NCBI GenBank assembly: GCA_963700865.1
Contig: CAVOZC010000022.1
Coordinates: 124,001 to 188,000 of the forward strand
Direction: 5' to 3'
Source of the DNA: CAVOGJ01 sp963700865
GTDB taxonomy: Bacteria; Planctomycetota; Planctomycetia; Pirellulales; Pirellulaceae
Length of the DNA: 64,000 bases
Positions 21,455 to 32,606 of the stretch are shown here, piece after piece. A program made the translations under genes and the position numbers. Position 1 is the stretch's first letter; each line of letters begins with the position of its first letter. Under the pieces are notes generated by a model. That model was given only the letters and a program-made list of their open reading frames with translations. It was not told the origin of the DNA and made no database searches.

Positions 21455-22186
21455 CTACAATTTGTACCGAGCCAGTTGATCGTACAAGGGTTGGCACGCG
21501 TCAAGCAGTCCTTGGTAGCAAGCGGGCACCTCGGCCGACGAATCGTTGGGAGCCGCAAACGTCGTGGATTGTTCGACACGGGCGTACCAGTCCTTGGCCC
21601 AGCAGCCGTCCGTCGGCCGCGGCCCGGGAGGCCAACGCAACATCGCATCGACAAAGTCGATGCTGAGCGCATCGCACAACCGAGTCAGCAAACCACGGGG
21701 GTCGCGGAGGATATCGTCTGTCTCAATGACGACCGGACGCGCACCTCGCTCCTTGGCCAGCCATTCCCACAATTCGACTTGCTGTGGATAACCAGTCTGA
21801 GTGAGATCAATGTCCGTCAATACCTTCGCCAGGCTGCTCAGTACCTGCCGCGGCGAGCGAATAAGAAACGCGTGCGTGAATTCCTCGTGGAGCATCCAGT
21901 CGCGCCCCATCCGGGGTAACATGTGGTGCGTCATCTGTTTTTGATACCAGATGGCTTTGCCGTCCGGAATCGGTCCCGTCAGGCAATCCGCCACCATTTG
22001 CCAGTCAGTCAACCCGCGCCGGATGATCTCGTCACGTCCCGGATGATCCAAGCGGGTGGCGGCCAGGTAACAGGCATAAAAGGGCTCGTCAATCACTGTC
22101 GCGTCGGGCCGGTTTTCAAATGCCCGCATCATCGCCGTCGAGATATTCCTTGGTCCGGACCACATGGCGATGCGACGATTCGACAT
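21455..22186 (-). CDS. Sulfotransferase family protein
   Basis: P-loop sulfotransferase-like protein of 243 residues. RIAMWSGPRNISTAMMRAFENR at the N-terminus corresponds to the 5'-phosphosulfate (PAPS) binding loop, and TDIDLTQTGYPQQVELWEWL and VIETDDILRDPRGLLTRLC fit the later conserved parts. No signal peptide is evident, so a cytoplasmic location is likely. I chose ATG 22186, preceded by AAGG, because the longer reading frame upstream has no conserved content. The aminotransferase-like gene lies 80 bases downstream on the same strand. The acceptor substrate is unknown. Confidence 0.75.
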   Translation of the reverse strand: MSNRRIAMWSGPRNISTAMMRAFENRPDATVIDEPFYACYLAATRLDHPGRDEIIRRGLTDWQMVADCLTGPIPDGKAIWYQKQMTHHMLPRMGRDWMLHEEFTHAFLIRSPRQVLSSLAKVLTDIDLTQTGYPQQVELWEWLAKERGARPVVIETDDILRDPRGLLTRLCDALSIDFVDAMLRWPPGPRPTDGCWAKDWYARVEQSTTFAAPNDSSAEVPACYQGLLDACQPLYDQLARYKL

Positions 22187-22403
22187 CCAACAACCTTTCT
22201 CCGCCGACGAGTCCGCTGAGCCGGGAGCACAGTCCGAGTAATTGATACGATCGGAAACCTGGACAGGCAGATGACAACAACGAAGGACATCCGCATTGCG
22301 ATTCGATGGTCCCGAACGTAGGTAATACAATACGGCGGCGGGTAAGTAAACGCAGACACGAGTACACCCGCTTCCCTCGAACTCCCTTTTCCCTGGATCT
22401 CCC

Positions 22404-22610
22404 ATGGTGGCTTCCGCGGTGACAACGCGTCGCAGCTACTGCCGCTCCTGCTTCCGCGAAGATGTCCACATTCCGTTGCCGGCGTCGCGCCCCCTCAAAT
22501 GGCTGCTGTCGATCGGCAGCTGTGGCTTGGTCCTCGTCTTTTGGCCCCAGCGCTGCGTGACCTGTGGGAAGTTGCGCTTCCGCCGGGAATGGGGGGATTG
22601 GTGGCGCTAA
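22404..22610 (+). CDS. Small membrane protein with two CxxC motifs
   Basis: Protein of 68 residues: YCRSCFRED, a hydrophobic segment (WLLSIGSCGLVLVFWP), then RCVTCGKLRFRREWG. The two CxxC pairs suggest a zinc ribbon closed over a single membrane hairpin or an amphipathic segment. ATG at 22404. It stands alone on the plus strand between minus-strand genes. I cannot assign a function. Confidence 0.5.
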   Translation: MVASAVTTRRSYCRSCFREDVHIPLPASRPLKWLLSIGSCGLVLVFWPQRCVTCGKLRFRREWGDWWR

Positions 22611-22629
22611 TCGCTAGTCGTCGGACGTG

Positions 22630-22763
22630 GGTGGCCTGATGACACCCGTGGCTGGGGCTTCCTGCCACCGTCGGCTTCCGTGGCTGGGGCTTCCAGCCAC
22701 AGTCGATCCGGGTGGCGAAACGCACACGGGGAGAGCGGCGAAGCAGCGCCGCACTCCAAATGA
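22630..22763. repeat. Dispersed intergenic repeat with hairpins
   Basis: Contains two copies of a GTGGCTGGGGCTTCC-type sequence, the second closing into a hairpin with CCAGCCAC. At 22728-22763 lies GAGAGCGGCGAAGCAGCGCCGCACTCC, of which related copies occur at 49561-49600 and 51237-51272. The end, AGCCTATCCCAC, recurs near 31109 and 60759. It appears to be a non-coding repeat family of this genome. Confidence 0.55.
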
Positions 22764-22767
22764 CAGC

Positions 22768-24225
22768 CTATCCCACGGAATCCACTAATGGATGGATCAC
22801 GCGTCCATGCACGTCGGTCAAGCGGAAACGACGCCCCTGAAACTTGTACGTCAATTGTTCGTGGTCGATCCCCAGCAGATGCAACAGCGTCGCCTGCAGA
22901 TCGTGGATATGGACCGGATCCTTGGTCACGTTGTAGCTCAACGGATCCGTCTCGCCGTAAGCCAATCCTGGCCGCACTCCTCCGCCAGCCATCCAGATCG
23001 AAAAGCAGCGCGGGTGATGATCGCGACCGAAGCTCTCCACCGTTAGTTTGCCCTGGCAATAATTCGTTCGGCCAAATTCGCCGCCCCAGACCACCAACGT
23101 ATCTTCCAGCAGGCCTCGACGTTTGAGGTCCGTAACCAGAGCCGCCGAGGCCTGATCGGTCGCTTGGCATTGCTGAGGCAGCAACTTGGGCAAATCGCCG
23201 TGATGGTCCCAACCTTGATGGTACAACTGGATGAAGCGTACGCCCCGTTCGGCCAAACGTCGTGCTAACAGGCAGTTTGCCGCAAACGTACCAGGATCGC
23301 GCGCGTCTTCACCGTACTCTTGAAAAATATACTCCGGCTCGTCCGCGAGATCGGTTGCCTCTGGAATCGCCATTTGCATGCGATAAGCCAACTCCATTTC
23401 CTGAATCCGGGCCGTCAGTCGCGGGTGGGGATCGGCGGCCGCCTGTAACTGATGCAGTTCGGCCAAGGCATCCAACATTCGCCTGCGGCTGCTGCGATCC
23501 ATACCGTTCGGATTGTGCAAGTAGAGCACCGGATTCTCACCGGCGCGAAATTGCACGCCTTGATGGACCGGTGGCAGAAAGCCGCTGCCCCATAAACGGG
23601 CTTGCAACGGCTGCCCCGATCCATTCTTGCTGACCATGACGATGAATGAGGGGAGATTTTCGTTCTCCGCGCCCAATCCGTAGTCGAGCCAGGCGCCGAT
23701 GCTGGGACGTCCCGGCAATTGAGATCCGGTTTGTAAAAACGTGACGGCGGGACCGTGATTGATCGCCTCCGTGTACATGGAATGCACGATGCACAGATCG
23801 TCAGCGATCCGCGCCGTATGCGGCAACAGTTCGCTAAACCAATGCCCCGCCTCTCCATGCTGCTTGAATTTGAATGGCGATCCGACGAGCGGCAAACTCG
23901 CCTGGTTGCCGCTCATACCCGTCAGCCGCTGCCCTTGACGGACTTCATCGGGCAACTCAGTACCCTGCAGCCGATTCAATTCCGGTTTGTAATCCAGCAA
24001 ATCCATCTGCGACGGCGCACCCGACTGGCACAGAAAGATGACGCGTTTCGCACGGGCAGGGTGATGCAACCGCGGTAACACGCCCGCGGCGTTGGCCGTC
24101 GCCGACCGCGGATTCAGCAGGTCCGCCAACGCGAACGCCCCCAATCCCCAGCCAAAGCGTGCCAGGACCTCACGGCGGTCGAGCCCTGCCGTTCGTTCGT
24201 ATCCGGTACAACCATTCATGTTCAC
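22768..24225 (-). CDS. DUF1501 family exported protein
   Basis: Planctomycete DUF1501 protein of 485 residues, related in fold to sulfatases/alkaline phosphatases. The N-terminus carries a twin-arginine-type signal (DRREVLARFGWGLGAFALADLL), so export in folded form is likely. Family motifs include AKRVIFLCQSGAPSQMDLLDYKP, FVIVMVSKNG-like text, LYHQGWDHHGDLP, VVWGGEFGRT, GRDHHPRCFSIWMAGGG and HIHDLQATLLHLLGID. The gene lies 17 bases downstream of a PSCyt1/DUF1549/DUF1553 gene on the same strand. This is the standard pairing, thought to act on complex polysaccharides or other envelope substrates, but no reaction has been shown. Confidence 0.9.
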   Translation of the reverse strand: MNMNGCTGYERTAGLDRREVLARFGWGLGAFALADLLNPRSATANAAGVLPRLHHPARAKRVIFLCQSGAPSQMDLLDYKPELNRLQGTELPDEVRQGQRLTGMSGNQASLPLVGSPFKFKQHGEAGHWFSELLPHTARIADDLCIVHSMYTEAINHGPAVTFLQTGSQLPGRPSIGAWLDYGLGAENENLPSFIVMVSKNGSGQPLQARLWGSGFLPPVHQGVQFRAGENPVLYLHNPNGMDRSSRRRMLDALAELHQLQAAADPHPRLTARIQEMELAYRMQMAIPEATDLADEPEYIFQEYGEDARDPGTFAANCLLARRLAERGVRFIQLYHQGWDHHGDLPKLLPQQCQATDQASAALVTDLKRRGLLEDTLVVWGGEFGRTNYCQGKLTVESFGRDHHPRCFSIWMAGGGVRPGLAYGETDPLSYNVTKDPVHIHDLQATLLHLLGIDHEQLTYKFQGRRFRLTDVHGRVIHPLVDSVG

Positions 24226-24242
24226 TCCGCGCCATTAGGCGA

Positions 24243-27200
24243 CTAACGCATCATTTGCACTTCATCGTAACTGAGCAGGGCATTGGCGACGGTCGCCAAG
24301 GCGGCCAGGCGACACGGGTCGAGCGACTGATCCGCTCTTATGTCACCCACCGTCAAATAGTCTTCCGCCTGGGAGGGATGCCCGCGAAAGTTCGCGATTT
24401 GTGATTGCCACAGTCTGCCGAGCACGTCCAATTCCGCGGGCGTAGGCGGTCGTGCCGTGAATACGCGAAACATATCCTGCAGAATGGCCGCTTCGTCGGT
24501 GCCATGCTGCAGCAACAGCCGCTGCCCCAAGGCCCGACAACCTTCCACGAACTGGGGACTGTTCAGTAGCACGAGCGCTTGTAGTGGCGTCGACGTGGTT
24601 TCACGACGCACACGGCATACGTCTCGCAACGCCGCGTCAAAGGTAGTCATCAGGGGAGCCGGGCCGGTGCGTTTCCAATACGTGTAAAGACTTCTCCGGT
24701 ACAGTCCATCTCCCCGATCGCGTTCCGTGGGCGAAAAGGCCTGCTCGAGGTCATACGGGTTGACCGGGGCCCCTCCCACCTTCTCGACCAAGAGGCCACT
24801 TACCGACAAAATATTGTCGCGTAGCATCTCGGCCGGCAAACGATAGCTGGGACCACGGGCCAAGAGCCGATTACCTGGGTCCTCCGCAATCCGCGTGAGG
24901 GACGCCTGCGACGATTGGGCGAAGGTCGCCGAGAGAGCGATCTGCTTCACCAGCCGTTTTACATTCCATCCGTGCTTGACAAAATCGCCAGCCAGCCAGT
25001 CGAGCAGTTCGGGATGCGAAGGACGTTCTCCCTGTTGTCCGAAGTCCTCCGGAGTTCGCACCAGCCCCTGCCCAAACATCAATTGCCAGACGCGGTTGAC
25101 TTGCACTCGGGCCGTCAACGGATGGTTGGACCGCGTCAGCCACCTGGCCAGTCCCCAACGATTCGCAGGCAGCCCGGCGGGTAGCCGACCGAGAACCGCG
25201 GGGGTCTCGGGCTGGACCCGTTCCCCCGGAGCATCGTAATTTCCACGGGCCAGAAGATAGCTTGACCGGCGCGTCGACATTTCGCGCATGACCATGATCT
25301 CGGGAATCTCAGTCATCAACTCCGTCCATTGACGTCGCAGGTCGCATAATTCCCGCCATCGCTGCTGGTACGTCCCATCTGCGGTATGCAAGTAGAATTC
25401 GACGAGCGCCTCACGCTGCGTGTCCGCGAATTCCGCAGGTCGCGGCGGGGCAGCGATCGACAATTCCTCCGCCGCCAGGCCTTGGACCTCGAGCAACGTG
25501 AGTTGTCGATCGAACACGAAAAATTCGTCCACCTTACCCGAAGTAAAACCGTGATCGCGAAAGCGCTCGCCGATTGTGATCGTGTCTCCCCCGCCACCGG
25601 TGATATTCTTTACGAGCTGGTCGCGGACGATATTCACCGGCACTGGCTGACCGTTCACATAGATCGCCATCCCATCGGCCCGGCTGGAACCGTCGTACGT
25701 TACCGTGACATGTTGCCACTCGCCGCTGGGCAGCTTGTCTCGCGTCTTGATTGCGATCGCGTTACCCGGCCAGAAGTGGATCAGTGCAAACTGCAGCCTG
25801 CCGTCTTCGATCAGCAACTCGTACCCGCGGCTGCCTGCATCGGTCCAGGCGCGGGACCGATGAAACACGACGGCTCGCGATTTCTCGTCAGGCGACCACA
25901 GCCACGTGGCGATCGAAAATGGTTCGTAGGCCTGAAAATTGCCGACTTCCAGACCGATACCGTCGTCCCCGGTCAACTGCACCGCTTGTCCTTGCTTCCC
26001 GGGCACCGACTGATTCGGCGGCTGGGGGGCGTCCTCGAAATCGAGATGCACCAGGGGCCGTATTGCCAGCTCGATGCGGTCGCCGAGCTGCATCGCCAGC
26101 CATTTGTCAAACGCATTCCGCCGCTCGTGCTTCGTCGACGCCAGCGCGGCCTCGGCGGCTTGGATCGCCGCACGCAACTCGGATTGTCGAGCCCGTTGTG
26201 CGGCAGTCGGAAGCAGCAGCGAAGGCGTCGGAATGGCGTCGGTGAAGTAGGAATAGAGTCCCGCTTCGTCGATGTTATCGAAGAAGGCCGAGACCTGATA
26301 GTATTCTTTCTGGCTGAGCGGATCGAATTTATGGTCATGACAGCGGCAGCACTCCATCGTCAGTCCCAATAGGGCAGTCGAGAAGGTCTCGGTACGATCC
26401 GCAACCGATTTCATCCGAAACTCTTCGGGAATGCTTCCCCCTCCGCTTCCTGCGGATGAAGTCGATTAAAGGCCGTGGCCAGAATTTGCTCGTCGGTCGC
26501 GTCGGGCAGCAGGTCGCCGGCGAGTTGCTCCGTCACGAATTGATCGTAAGGCATATTGGCGTTGAAGGCCCGCACCACCCAATCGCGATACGGCCAGACA
26601 AAGCGATCGCGATCCACCTGATATCCGTACGTATCGCTGTAGCGGGCCACATCCAGCCAGTCGGCGGCCATCCGCTCTCCGTAGCGAGGCGAGTCCAGCA
26701 GGCGATCCACGACTTGCTCGCGGGCGTTCGGTGAGTCATCCGCCAGGAATGCATCGAGTTCCGCGAGCGTGGGGGGCAGGCCCGTCAGCGAGAATGTCAA
26801 CCGCCGCAACAAGCTGGCTCGATCCGCTGGCGGCGCGGGCTGCCAGCCCTCGGTGACGAGTCGAGCCCGCACGAAACAGTCGATCTCGTTGCCAATACCT
26901 GCCGCAGGGGCAGGGGAGGGCACCTCGATGTCCCGTGGCGGTACAAATGACCAGTGCTGGCTCCAAGCCGCCCCCTGGTCGACCCAGGATTCGATCAATC
27001 GGATTTCCGCCGGACTGAGCGAGCGATGCGATTCGGGCGGTGGCATCCGCTCGTCGGGATCGTCGCTTCGGATCCGCCGCACCAATTCACTGGCCGCCGC
27101 ATCGCCGGGCACAATCGCGATCGATGTCGCATCTTCCCGCACATCCAGTCGCAGGTCGGCTTGTCGCGCCGATTCGTCGGGACCGTGGCAAGCGAAGCAG

Positions 27201-27321
27201 CGATCGGCCAGCAGGGGGCGAATGTCCCGATCGAATTCGACGGTCGCGGCTGGTCCGCGGCGGCCTGGCAGGGCAGCCATAACGTCAATGCGATCAGCAG
27301 TCGCCAAACCCGGGGGGACAT
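24243..27321 (-). CDS. PSCyt1 / DUF1549 / LamG / DUF1553 planctomycete cytochrome protein (two frameshifts)
   Basis: Exported multi-domain protein of about 1,025 residues. The signal peptide MSPRVWRLLIALTLWLPCQAAA starts at 27321. A PSCyt1 domain follows with the haem motif CFACHGPD, then DUF1549 (PSCyt2) with a second CxxCH in ECCRCHDHKFDP, a concanavalin/LamG-type insertion (about 25500-26050) and C-terminal DUF1553 (PSD1) with RVWQLMFGQGLVRTPEDFG. Two indels interrupt it. Near 27247-27249 the signal-peptide frame must shift to reach ATVEFDRDIRPLLADRC. Near 26427-26429 (GGG) EGEAFP must shift to reach EEFRMKSVADRTETF. It forms an operon with the DUF1501 gene. Confidence 0.88.
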
Positions 27322-27632
27322 GAATTGCGTTTCCTCCTGCCTGGGCGGTCGCGATTCGCCGCCACGCGGCGCACCTACCCAAGTTTAACCGCTCGCCACA
27401 CGCAGGAACATCTCCAAAGCGTCTTGGCCTCGCGAAGGAAAGGAGTTCTGCCCGTGGGACAGGCATCGTCAGCCGTAGCCGCCTGCCTCGGGCAGCAGGG
27501 CCACTCACTCGGTCCCACCGATCTGACGCTGGTTCACGGTTCACCCGGGACGGGCGCTGTCAACGCACGGACGGGCCCAATTCGCGATCTCTTGCTTGCG
27601 TCCATAACCGCTAATAAGGTACGCTCATCCGT

Positions 27633-28629
27633 ATGCGACCCCGCATTCACTCACGCACCGGCTTCACGCTTGTCGAGCTCCTTGTCGTGATCGCCATCAT
27701 CGGCGTGCTGGTCGCACTGCTGCTGCCGGCCATCCAGCAGGCCCGCGAGGCGGCCCGTCGCGCACAGTGCGTGAACCAACTCAAACAATGGGGACTCGCC
27801 ACCCTGAATTACGAATCGGCCCAACGCCGATGTTCCCCGGGCATCGTCGACAACGATCAGGACTATCGCGACGGCCAGCACAGCGGTCTGGTTTACCTGT
27901 TGCCGTACGTCGAGGAAAACGCGCTCTACGAACAATACGACTTTGAGGTCGATTGGAAATCGCCGGTAAATCTCGCCGTGGCGAGCGTGCGGGTCGAGTC
28001 GCTCCTGTGCCCCAGCAACGCCAGCGCAGTCGTCGATGATGGGGGCGTGCCGGGCGCACGCCACCGACTATGCGTTGTGCAAAGGCAACCAGGCCTTCTT
28101 GTGTGAAGACGCTGTGGGAGGTGGCATCTACGACGTGAATAGTCGCACGCCGATCCGCGCGATCAAAGACGGCACATCGCATACGATTGCCATGGGCGAG
28201 GCCGTCAGTGACCCCAATTGGGTCACGATCCCTCCCTGAGGCTGACGGACCTTCCTGTCGGGCCAGGTCTGGACCGCCGCAGATTTTGACGCGACCAACA
28301 ACCTGGGCTTCCAGGGAGGCCCCGGATCGGTGTTGGCCGTCACGAGTCAGAACCCAGGTGCGGACGGCGCCTGGGGCACGGCGGATGATAAGCTGACGCC
28401 CATGAACCAGCGTCCGGGTGGAGTTTCCCTGGATAACAACCCTGGCAGCAACTGCGCGGACCGTCGTGATGCCATTCGTGGCTTCGCCGGCAAACACACG
28501 GGTGGCGTGAACTTCGCCTTCGCCGACGGCTCGGTGCGATTCCTCAACGAATCGATCGACGCGGCCAATTATCGCGCGGCCAGTACCATCGCGGGCCGGG
28601 AAGTCTCGGCCGCCGGGGTCGATCCGTAA
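27633..28629 (+). CDS. DUF1559 pilin-like protein with prepilin N-terminus (frameshifts)
   Basis: Planctomycete DUF1559 protein with a type IV prepilin-like leader: RTGFTLVELLVVIAIIGVLVALLLPAIQQAREAAR, with cleavage expected after the Gly. The C-terminal motif HTGGVNFAFADGSVRFLNESID is the family H-x9-DG signature. Three breaks are needed: an extra G in GGG at 28052-28054 (before HATDYALCKGNQ), and two compensating changes near 28231-28251 that remove two TGA codons and read IPPEADGPFLSGQVW. These proteins are highly duplicated in planctomycetes. They are probably pseudopilin-like envelope proteins, and the exact role is unknown. Confidence 0.8.
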
Positions 28630-28716
28630 ACGCCGCCAATCGTAGCGCCGCCGTCCGCGGCAGCGACAAGTGCTCAAGGACACGACGGAAGGGCTGAACC
28701 CAGGCCACCCTGGTGA

Positions 28717-30916
28717 TCAGGCAAGATCGAAGCGATCGAGATTCATCACTTTGTCCCACGCCGCCACAAAGTCACGCACAAATGCCTGTTGCCCGTCGTC
28801 ACACGCGTAGACTTCCGCCAGGGCTCGCAGTTGCGAATTCGAACCAAAGATGAGATCGACGGCAGTGCCGGTCCATTTGAGCTCGTTCGTCCCGTGATCA
28901 CGTCCCTCGAAGACGTGCTCGCATTGCGACGACCGCTGCCACTTCGTGTGATTGTCGAGCAAGTTCACGAAGAAATCATTGGTTAACGTCTCGGGCCGGT
29001 GTGTGAAGACGCCCAGTTTTGATTGCCCCACATTGGTGTTCAGTGCCCGCATGCCGCCCACCAGAACGGTCATCTCCGGAGCGGTTAAGGTCAGCAGGCT
29101 GGCTCGATCCACCAACAATTCTTCCACCGGTCGGTCGGGCTCGTTGCCGACATAGTTGCGGAATCCGTCAGCCGTCGGTTCGAGCACGGCAAACGATTCG
29201 ACGTCCGTTTGCTCTTGCGAGGCGTCCGTACGCCCGGCGCGAAGGGGACCTGCACGTCGTGGCCGGCCAACTTGGCAGCGGACTCGACGGCAGCGCAGCC
29301 ACCTAAAACGATTACGTCCGCGAGCGAGACCCGCTTGTCGCCGGACTGCGTGCTGTTAAAGTCCTGCTGGATACGCTCCAAAATCGGCAGCACCTTCGCC
29401 AGCTCGGCCGGCTGGTTGACCGCCCAATCCTTTTGGGGCGCCAGACGAAGCCGCGCACCGTTCGCCCCACCGCGTTTGTCGGTGCCGCGGAAGGAAGCCG
29501 CCGAGGCCCAGGCGGTCGTGACCAATTGGGAAATGGACAATCCCGACGCGAGCAACTTGTCCTTGAGTTCCGAGATGTCTTGCGGTCCGATCAGTTCATG
29601 ATCGACATCGGGCACGGGGTCTTGCCACAATTGCGGCTCGGCAGGCACCCACGGGCCGAGACACCGCGAGCGAGGCCCCATGTCTCGGTGCGTCAGCTTG
29701 TACCAGGCCCTGGCAAAGGCATCTGCGAACTGGTCCGGTTGCTCGTGAAAACGCTTCGAAATCGGCGCGTAGATCGGATCCATTTTTAGCGCGAGGTCGG
29801 TCGTGAACATCATGGGGGCGTGCTTCTTGGACGGATCGTGAGCATCCGGCACGGTGCCCACGGCGGATGGGTCGGTGGGGGTCCACTGCGTGGCGCCGGC
29901 GGGACTTTTTTCCTGTTCCCATTCGTAGCCGAACAAATTGTCAAAGTAATTGTTGTCCCACTTTGTCGGCTCGGTCGTCCACGCGCCCTCCAAACCGCTG
30001 GTGATCGTGTCGTCCGCATTGCCGCTGCCAAAGCTGTTCTTCCAGCCCAGGCCTTGCTCCTCGATTCCGGCACCCTCCGGTTCGGGACCCAGGTACTTGG
30101 CCGCATCGGCCGCTCCATGAGCCTTGCCGAAGGTGTGACCGCCGGCAATCAGCGCCACGGTCTCCTCGTCATTCATCGCCATGCGGCCGAATGTTTCCCG
30201 AATGTCCCTCGCCGCCGCGGCCGGATCCGGTTTGCCGTTGGGCCCTTCCGGATTGACGTAGATCAGGCCCATCTGAACGGCGCCGAGAGGATTCGCCAGT
30301 TCTCGTTCGCCCGAGTAACGCGCGTCGCCAAGCCACTCGCTCTCCGGCCCCCAGTACACGTCCCCTTCGGGTTCCCAAACGTCCTCGCGTCCGCCGCCGA
30401 AACCTAGCGTCTTGAATCCCATCGATTCCAACGCACAGTTGCCGGTAAAGATCATCAGGTCGGCCCACGAAAGTTTCCGACCGTACTTCTGCTTGATGGG
30501 CCAGAGCAACCTGCGAGCCTTGTCCAGGTTCGCATTGTCGGGCCAACTGTTGAGGGCGCGAAGCGGAGAGTGCCGGCTCCGGCGCCGCCCCGACCATCGG
30601 CGATGCGGTACGTGCCAGCGCCGTGCCAGGCCATCCGAATGAAGAAGGGCCCGTAATGCCCATAGTCGGACGGCCACCAGTCCTGTGACGTCGTCATGAG
30701 GGCGTCGATGTCTTTCTTCAGCGCCTGCAGGTCGAGCGTTTTGAATTCTTCGGCGTAATTGAAGTCCTTGCCCATGGGATTGGACAGGGGTGAATGCTGG
30801 TGGAGGATCTGCAGGTTCAACTGATCCGGCCACCAATCTCGATTTGACAAGGCCGCTGCCGCTGTGTGTCTACCTGGCGCGCCATGCATCACTGGACACT
30901 TGCTTTCGGTATTCAT
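28717..30916 (-). CDS. katG: Catalase-peroxidase KatG (two frameshifts)
   Basis: Bifunctional haem catalase-peroxidase of about 733 residues that removes hydrogen peroxide. The distal site reads IRMAWHGAGTYRIADGRGG with the Trp upstream in QDWWPSDYGHYGPF. The proximal haem ligand is in GGHTFGKAHGA. The Tyr and Met of the Met-Tyr-Trp adduct are in GLIYVNPEGPNG and RMAMNDEET. ATG 30916 is preceded by AGGAGAG. Two indels break the gene: CCC (GGG at 30554-30556) before LNSWPDNANLDKARR, and near 29231-29233 before RTDASQEQTDVESF. Fixing both restores the full family length. It is divergent from the GH88 operon across 295 bases. Confidence 0.93.
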
Positions 30917-31211
30917 ATTCTCTCCTGACGAGTCGTGTTCTTGTGTGAACATTAGGTATACAACTAAGAACTGTTCTGGGAAAGTCTTGGCACGCCGGCG
31001 ATCGCTCCCCCGACCGATGATCGTCGCCGCGAACCGGGCCCGCGATTGTCCATGTTCCCCGCAAACGCAAGGGGCTATCGATGCGGACGCGGGATCGGCT
31101 GCCAGCCTATCCCACAGCACGCCCTCTCCCGTCTCATAAGGCTGGTGTACAATCAGCGAACGACTTGGTAGCGAACTGTTCCTGGACCACCTTCGCGCGC
31201 GCACGAGACGT

Positions 31212-32597
31212 ATGATCGACATCGATTCGCAGCTTAGCCCAGCCGACTTGCTCCCCGCGCTCGACCGCATGTGGGCTGCCTCGGCCGACCGTCTGGATCG
31301 CATCGAGCGACGCTGGACGACGAAAACCGCCGCGCCCGTGTTTACCGTCGACGGACAGTACCAGCCGCAGGGCTGGACCGAATGGACGCAAGGGTTTCAG
31401 TACGGCAGCCTGATCCTGCAGTTCGACGCCACCGGCGAGCAGAGCTTCCTTGACCAGGGCCGCGCACACACCGTCGCCGCCATGGCGCCCCACGTGACGC
31501 ATCTCGGCGTGCACGACCATGGCTTCAATAATGTCAGCACGTACGGCACACTGCTGCGACTGATGAACGAGAGCCGTATCGCCGACGATACATGGGAACG
31601 CCGCTTCTACGAAATGGCGCTCAAGTCATCGGGTTCGGTGCAGGCGGCCCGCTGGTCAACCACTCGTGACGGCGGCGGTTACATCTATTCGTTTAACGGA
31701 CCGCAGTCACTATTCGTCGATACCATGCGCTCGTGTCGGGCCCTGTCCATGGCCCACCAATTGGGACACGCCTTGATGGGCGAGCGCGACGAACGCATTA
31801 GCCTCATCGGACGCATCATCGAGCACGGCACGACGACAGCCAAATACAACATCTGGTACGGCGAGGATCGCGACACCTACGACATCCTCGGCCGCACGGC
31901 CCATGAATCGCTCTTCAACACGAACAATGGTGACTACCGAGCCCCCTCGACTCAGCAGGGTTTTTCCCCCTTCACCACCTGGACCCGCGGGCTGGCTTGG
32001 GCCATGCTCGGTTTTCCCGAGCAACTGGAATGGCTGGCGACGCGACCTGACGACGAACTGGAACCGCACGGCGGCCGCGAAGCGGTGGAAGCCCCGTTTC
32101 TGAAAGCCGCCTGTGCCACCTGCGATTTCTACATCGAGCAAACGCCCACCTGCGGCGTCCCCTACTGGGACACCGGAGCGCCGGGGTTGTCACGGTTGGG
32201 CGACTACCTCCATCAGCCGGCTGACCCGTTCAACGACGTCGAGCCGGTCGACAGCTCGGCGGCAGCGATTGCGTGCCAGGGGCTGTTACGACTGGCACAG
32301 CTGCTCGACGCGCGGCAAGACGCCGACGACGCCGCCCGCTTCCGGCAAGCCGGGCTGACGACCCTGCGGACCTTGCTCAGCGAACCCTACCTCGCCACCG
32401 ATGACAAGCACGAAGGCTTGCTGTTGCACACAGTTTACCACCAGCCCAATGGATGGGACCACGTCCCACCGGGGCGAAAGGTGCCGGTGGGCGAAGCCTG
32501 CATGTGGGGCGATTACCATCTCCGCGAGGCGGCGCTGTACGTTGGTCGGCTGGCAAAAGACGAGCCGTATTACACTTTCTTCGGACCGACCCACTAA
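31212..32597 (+). CDS. GH88 unsaturated glucuronyl hydrolase
   Basis: Glycoside hydrolase family 88 enzyme of 461 residues with an alpha/alpha-barrel. It hydrates and releases the unsaturated uronic acid left at the non-reducing end of oligosaccharides by polysaccharide lyases. Supporting segments are GWTEWTQGFQYGSLIL, VHDHGFNNVSTYGTLLRL, FSPFTTWTRGLAWAMLGFPEQ, CGVPYWDTGAPG and EACMWGDYHLREAALYV. There is no clear signal peptide, suggesting cytoplasmic action on imported disaccharides. It is the first gene of an operon with an SDR, Eda and KdgK, which fits catabolism of the released uronate. Confidence 0.88.
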   Translation: MIDIDSQLSPADLLPALDRMWAASADRLDRIERRWTTKTAAPVFTVDGQYQPQGWTEWTQGFQYGSLILQFDATGEQSFLDQGRAHTVAAMAPHVTHLGVHDHGFNNVSTYGTLLRLMNESRIADDTWERRFYEMALKSSGSVQAARWSTTRDGGGYIYSFNGPQSLFVDTMRSCRALSMAHQLGHALMGERDERISLIGRIIEHGTTTAKYNIWYGEDRDTYDILGRTAHESLFNTNNGDYRAPSTQQGFSPFTTWTRGLAWAMLGFPEQLEWLATRPDDELEPHGGREAVEAPFLKAACATCDFYIEQTPTCGVPYWDTGAPGLSRLGDYLHQPADPFNDVEPVDSSAAAIACQGLLRLAQLLDARQDADDAARFRQAGLTTLRTLLSEPYLATDDKHEGLLLHTVYHQPNGWDHVPPGRKVPVGEACMWGDYHLREAALYVGRLAKDEPYYTFFGPTH

Positions 32598-32606
32598 CGT
32601 GCATCC

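Noticed and set aside
28225..28255. Two in-frame TGA codons in the DUF1559 gene as selenocysteine sites
   Set aside because: DUF1559 proteins have no redox Cys here, and two cancelling indels read IPPEADGPFLSGQVW. There is no SECIS-like hairpin.
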